Source of the DNA: Planctomycetota bacterium
GTDB taxonomy: Bacteria > Planctomycetota > Phycisphaerae > Phycisphaerales > SM1A02
Length of the DNA stretch: 51,653 bases
Direction of reading: 5' to 3'
NCBI GenBank assembly: GCA_022566535.1
Contig: JADFIR010000019.1
Span: 1 to 51,653 of the forward strand
Notes under the pieces: generated by a model
Seen by the model: only the letters and a program-made list of their open reading frames with translations
Database searches by the model: none
Told to the model about the DNA's origin: nothing
In this document: positions 50,643 through 51,653 of the stretch, in pieces
How positions within the stretch are numbered: position 1 is the first letter of the stretch
Layout: every line of letters begins with the position of its first letter
Position numbers and translations under genes: made by a program

Positions 50643-50687
50643 AGTGGCTGCCCGAATACCGCGTGGCTTCGTAACCCCCGCCTCTTC

Positions 50688-51653
50688 TCACGGACACGGG
50701 CCCCAGTTGGCCAGCAGGTAGAGCAGGTCGAGGATGCCGACCATGCCGTCGCCGTCGAAGTCGGGTGGGTCGGGTGTCGGGGCAGGGCCCCAGGCCGAGA
50801 GCAGCGCAAGCAGGTCGAGGATGCCGACGCTGCCGTTGTGGTCGAGATCCCAAACGCACTCCGAAACTTGAAACTCATATGCACCCATGTCCACAATGGG
50901 CGGACCACCGTTGCCGGTGTTGGGCGCGTCCGGGTCTTCGATGAAGCGTGGGTTGCCGTCGAGGTCGGTGCTAATGCCTTTGGGCACCGCTGTGTTGTCG
51001 GCGGCGTCGATGCCCGGCGAGACGGACGAGAGGCGGTAGTTGTCGTTGGTCGGATCAACGAACGAAGGATCGGCGTCGATGTTGGCGGTGCCGAGCCAGC
51101 CGCCCTGAACATTGCTGTAACTCACCACTAGGGTGCTGGATTCATCGACGTAGATCTCCTCGAGCCCGTTGCTCCAAATGATGGAGTTGGTGATCGTCGG
51201 GCTGGTCTCTCCGCCGAAGTAGACGCCCCCGGCGACGATCCCCGCCGTGTTCCCCACAATGGTGGAGTTGGTGATTGTCGGGCTGCCCCAATAGGCGGAC
51301 ACGCCACCGCCACCGGAGTCTGCGGTATTCCCCGAGATCAAGGAGTTGGTGATCGTGGGGTCGCCGCCGTCGGAGTAAACACCACCGCCGTCGCCGATTG
51401 CCGTATTGCCCGTGATGATGGTGTTCGTGATCGTCGCAAAGCACATGGCGCAGTAGATTCCGCCGCCGCCGCCAGCGTCTCCGGTGTTGCCTGTGATGAT
51501 GCAGTTAGTGATTGTCGGGCTGCTGAAGTAGTACGCGTAAATGGCACCGCCGGGGTGTCCCAACCCGTTGGTGATCGTAAAGCCGTCCACGACGGTTGCG
51601 GGCGTATCAAGTTCGTAAAAGATGAATCCACGCCCCAGGCTCTCGCAGTCGAT
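50688..51653 (-). CDS. Secreted parallel beta-helix protein with dockerin-like tail (5' end cut by window edge)
   Basis: The frame stays open past the right edge, so this is the C-terminal part of a larger protein; at least 321 residues are seen. Four or five tandem repeats of about 26 residues (PTITNSxIxGNTAxxGGGGV) form a right-handed beta helix. Then comes a choice-of-anchor region (SPGIDAADN; VDMGAYEF) and two EF-hand-like repeats at the C-terminus (DLDHNGSVGILDLLALLSAW; DFDGDGMVGILDLLYLLANW), which should bind calcium. It is probably a surface or secreted adhesin or carbohydrate-binding protein. Confidence 0.85.
   Translation of the reverse strand: MDCESLGRGFIFYELDTPATVVDGFTITNGLGHPGGAIYAYYFSSPTITNCIITGNTGDAGGGGGIYCAMCFATITNTIITGNTAIGDGGGVYSDGGDPTITNSLISGNTADSGGGGVSAYWGSPTITNSTIVGNTAGIVAGGVYFGGETSPTITNSIIWSNGLEEIYVDESSTLVVSYSNVQGGWLGTANIDADPSFVDPTNDNYRLSSVSPGIDAADNTAVPKGISTDLDGNPRFIEDPDAPNTGNGGPPIVDMGAYEFQVSECVWDLDHNGSVGILDLLALLSAWGPAPTPDPPDFDGDGMVGILDLLYLLANWGPCP
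51180..51560 (-). repeat. Tandem repeats coding for beta-helix coils
   Basis: Near-identical 15-18 nt blocks (TTGGTGATCGTCGGGCTG type on the plus strand) recur about every 78-81 bp, at about 51186, 51266, 51346, 51424 and 51507. They encode PTITN turns of the beta helix. Confidence 0.75.

Overview
This GC-rich chromosomal window carries about 58 protein genes and no recognisable rRNA, tRNA, CRISPR array, transposase or phage gene. It looks like a flagellated planctomycete, most likely of the Phycisphaerae. The reasons are a right-edge surface protein with a two-unit dockerin-like tail built on an ILDLLALLSAWG-type motif, a diderm set of predicted lipoproteins, a beta-barrel and a Tat-exported superoxide dismutase, and ribosomal proteins with long acidic or Ala/Pro extensions. 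The species is not determined from the sequence.

Region 1 (1-12520, minus strand) is a flagellar basal-body and regulatory cluster. In transcription order it holds a conserved 173-aa protein, a lipoprotein, an RDD membrane protein, a large membrane-anchored TPR protein, a FlgN-like chaperone, a soluble histidine kinase and an NtrC-type sigma-54 activator, then flgB, flgC, fliE, fliF and fliG (cut by the left edge). A sigma-54-like -24/-12 element sits in front of flgB, beside the activator gene. Region 2 (12646-17191, plus strand) holds a CdaA-type diadenylate cyclase with its YbbR-domain partner, a WYL regulator, and a beta-barrel plus cytochrome c lipoprotein pair behind a Fur-like dyad. 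Region 3 (17282-20179) has tyrS, a Tat-exported Fe/Mn superoxide dismutase and a small membrane protein.

Region 4 (20234-36690, minus strand) is the S10-spc-alpha ribosomal superoperon: rpsJ, rplC, rplD, rplW, rplB, rpsS, rplV, rpsC, rplP, rpmC, rpsQ, rplN, rplX, rplE, rpsN, rpsH, rplF, rplR, rpsE, rplO, secY, infA, rpmJ, rpsM, rpsK, rpoA, rplQ, then pheS. rpmD (L30), rpsD (S4), adk and map are absent from their usual places. S14 and L36 have lost their zinc ligands. Good sigma-70 promoters precede rpsJ and infA and a weaker one precedes rpoA. The rpsJ leader can form two competing hairpins.

Region 5 (36817-51653) is mixed housekeeping and accessory content: a secreted protein plus lipoprotein pair, a possible BshC-like protein with a family 2 glycosyltransferase, a Kef-type antiporter with a possible leaderless promoter, a YhaM-like HD exonuclease, NAD(P)HX dehydratase, a secreted transglutaminase-like protein, lysS, phosphofructokinase and the edge-truncated beta-helix protein.

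The most unusual features are structural. Degenerate heptanucleotide repeats (GGRGTCA-like) lie in at least six intergenic gaps of the flagellar and ribosomal operons, often directly before start codons in place of a Shine-Dalgarno sequence. A hairpin-bearing in-frame insertion of about 38 codons lies inside lysS, resembling palindromic elements that insert into coding sequence. The cyclase has DLG where the family has DGA.
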